This document shows, one piece after another, positions 63,160 to 64,000 of a stretch of DNA of 64,000 nt (positions are counted from its first letter, which is position 1; every line of letters begins with the position of its first letter). The position numbers and the translations under genes are program-made. Under the pieces are notes generated by a model. It had not been told where the DNA came from. It saw nothing but the letters and a program-made list of their open reading frames with translations, and did not search any database. The DNA lies in NCBI GenBank assembly GCA_026129905.1, contig JAHCHE010000004.1:62001-126000 (forward strand), read 5' to 3'. Origin of the DNA: Bryobacteraceae bacterium. GTDB taxonomy: Bacteria > Acidobacteriota > Terriglobia > Bryobacterales > Bryobacteraceae.

Positions 63160-63945
63160 ATGCGCAACAGAGTTCGATGGGCGGGTCTTTCGCTGCTCGC
63201 CGTGGGCATGCTCGCAGGGCAGGAGCCAAAGCCGTTGACGGCCATTTCCATGTTCAAGGTGAAAGTGGATAAGGCGGCGCCGTGGCTGGAGACGATGAAG
63301 AAGGTATATGAGCCGGTGATGAAGAACCTGCTCAGCGATGGCGCCGTACTGGCTTACGGCATCGACTTCGAGGTCTTGCACCGCGCGGGTCGCACGAACG
63401 CCGCGGCTTGGTTCGACGCGCCGAACTTCGCCGCCTATGGTAAGGCGATCGCCGCGATCGATGAGGCGCAGGAAAATCATGCGGCCGACTTCCAGCGCCT
63501 GTTGGAGTGGCAGGATATCGAAGCGCACGAAGACCTGCTGTTGCAGACGATCGACGCGAACTTTAAGCCCGTGAAGTCCGGCGCCCGGCCTTACGCGATG
63601 CTCAGCGTATTCAAAGTGCGAGAGGGCCTCGACCAGGAGTTCATGGACGGCTTCAAGAAGGTCGTCAAGCCGGGCTGGGATCGGCTGGTGGCCGACGGGG
63701 CGATCAACGGCTACTCCGTGATGAAAGAAGCCGTACACAGTTCCGATATGGGGCATACATGGTTCGCCATATCGATGAACGACCTGAGCGGAATGGACAA
63801 GATCGTCGCCGCCGACGAGGAAGCGATGAAAAGCCGCTCTCCCGAAGACCAGAGAATGATGACGGAGGGTCTGCGCAAGGTGGCGGACCTGAGCGCGCAC
63901 CGCGACTGGCTGTTACAGTCGGCGGTGTTCGCGATGAAGGAGTAG
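63160..63945 (+). CDS. exported protein of unknown function with two ferredoxin-like (ABM-type) halves
   Basis: The 261-residue product has a signal peptide (WAGLSLLAVGMLAGQ) and an ACAGGAGGGTGG ribosome site. The mature part seems to contain two related halves, each starting with a strand and long helix (TAISMFKVKVDKAAPWLETM; AMLSVFKVREGLDQEFMDGF), followed by a strand such as GHTWFAISMNDL. This resembles dimeric alpha/beta-barrel (ABM/EthD-like) domains. I cannot assign a function. It carries a strong predicted promoter. Confidence 0.7.
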   Translation: MRNRVRWAGLSLLAVGMLAGQEPKPLTAISMFKVKVDKAAPWLETMKKVYEPVMKNLLSDGAVLAYGIDFEVLHRAGRTNAAAWFDAPNFAAYGKAIAAIDEAQENHAADFQRLLEWQDIEAHEDLLLQTIDANFKPVKSGARPYAMLSVFKVREGLDQEFMDGFKKVVKPGWDRLVADGAINGYSVMKEAVHSSDMGHTWFAISMNDLSGMDKIVAADEEAMKSRSPEDQRMMTEGLRKVADLSAHRDWLLQSAVFAMKE

Positions 63946-64000
63946 CGGTCCCCGCGTGCGCCTGACGCAGCGGGGCTGGCTTATGCCCGGGTCAGGAACA

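Noticed and set aside
1-64000. CRISPR arrays, rRNA, tRNA, phage att sites
   Set aside because: No regularly spaced direct repeats, no recognisable tRNA cloverleaf or rRNA segments and no integrase were seen.

Overview
The window is high-GC, densely coded bacterial chromosome. Its gene content suggests a soil or sediment Acidobacteriota member of the Solibacter/Bryobacter type: many Tat- or Sec-exported hydrolases and oxidoreductases, an MlrC-type metallopeptidase, GH29 and other glycosidase-like proteins, Gfo/Idh/MocA and enolase-superfamily enzymes, two ABC_sub_bind lipoprotein-like binding proteins and a selenoprotein. The taxonomic call is inference. No rRNA, tRNA, CRISPR array or intact mobile element was seen.

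Layout. 1-8.4 kb holds a DUF362 fragment and exported catabolic proteins: a glycosidase-like protein, MlrC, an M19 dipeptidase and a polysaccharide deacetylase with one frameshift. 8.4-10.5 kb is a stress-type group (YtxH, DUF892 ferritin-like, SDR). 10.58-11.29 kb is an iodothyronine-deiodinase-like selenoprotein: TGA at 10904-10906 sits in the family's Sec position and is followed by a well-formed bacterial SECIS-like hairpin.

11.3-31.0 kb is one uninterrupted minus-strand run of 16 genes with overlaps or gaps of at most about 22 bases. It starts with a membrane-anchored protein made of 9-residue repeats and a metallopeptidase/propeller protein. A complete Wsp-like chemosensory set follows: two MCPs, CheW, CheR-TPR, Cys-rich CheW, CheA-REC and CheB. 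The position of the diguanylate cyclase WspR is taken by a response regulator fused to a SpoIIE/PP2C phosphatase, then an RsbW-like kinase, a STAS antagonist and a STAS protein with an undescribed C-terminal region. The run ends with an ABC importer (permease, ATPase, binding protein). A paralogous binding protein is divergent at the other end. The arrangement reads as a sensory array feeding a partner switch, cotranscribed with an importer. This is the main candidate for an undescribed system.

31-36.6 kb has a glycosidase-like protein, a D-threonine-aldolase-type enzyme and a GOB-type (Gln-containing) B3 metallo-beta-lactamase homologue. 36.9-40.6 kb holds a SIR2-STAND-TPR protein, a likely Avs5-like antiphage NADase, with its own promoter and a translationally coupled gamma-glutamylcyclotransferase-fold gene. 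40.6-41.6 kb is decayed DNA with an ISKra4-like transposase relic. 41.6-50.4 kb encodes an adenylate-forming-like enzyme coupled to a glycosyltransferase, a beta-helix protein, an enolase-superfamily enzyme, a sulfite-oxidase/cytochrome c fusion and a PAS-sigma54 activator. 50.6-59.3 kb holds a small membrane protein, an alpha-L-fucosidase lipoprotein, two TPR proteins and a Gld-type ABC exporter (ATPase, fused GldF-GldG, DUF4340). The window ends with a Gfo/Idh oxidoreductase, a bicupin, a second transposase relic, a double thioredoxin-fold protein and an exported protein of unknown function.
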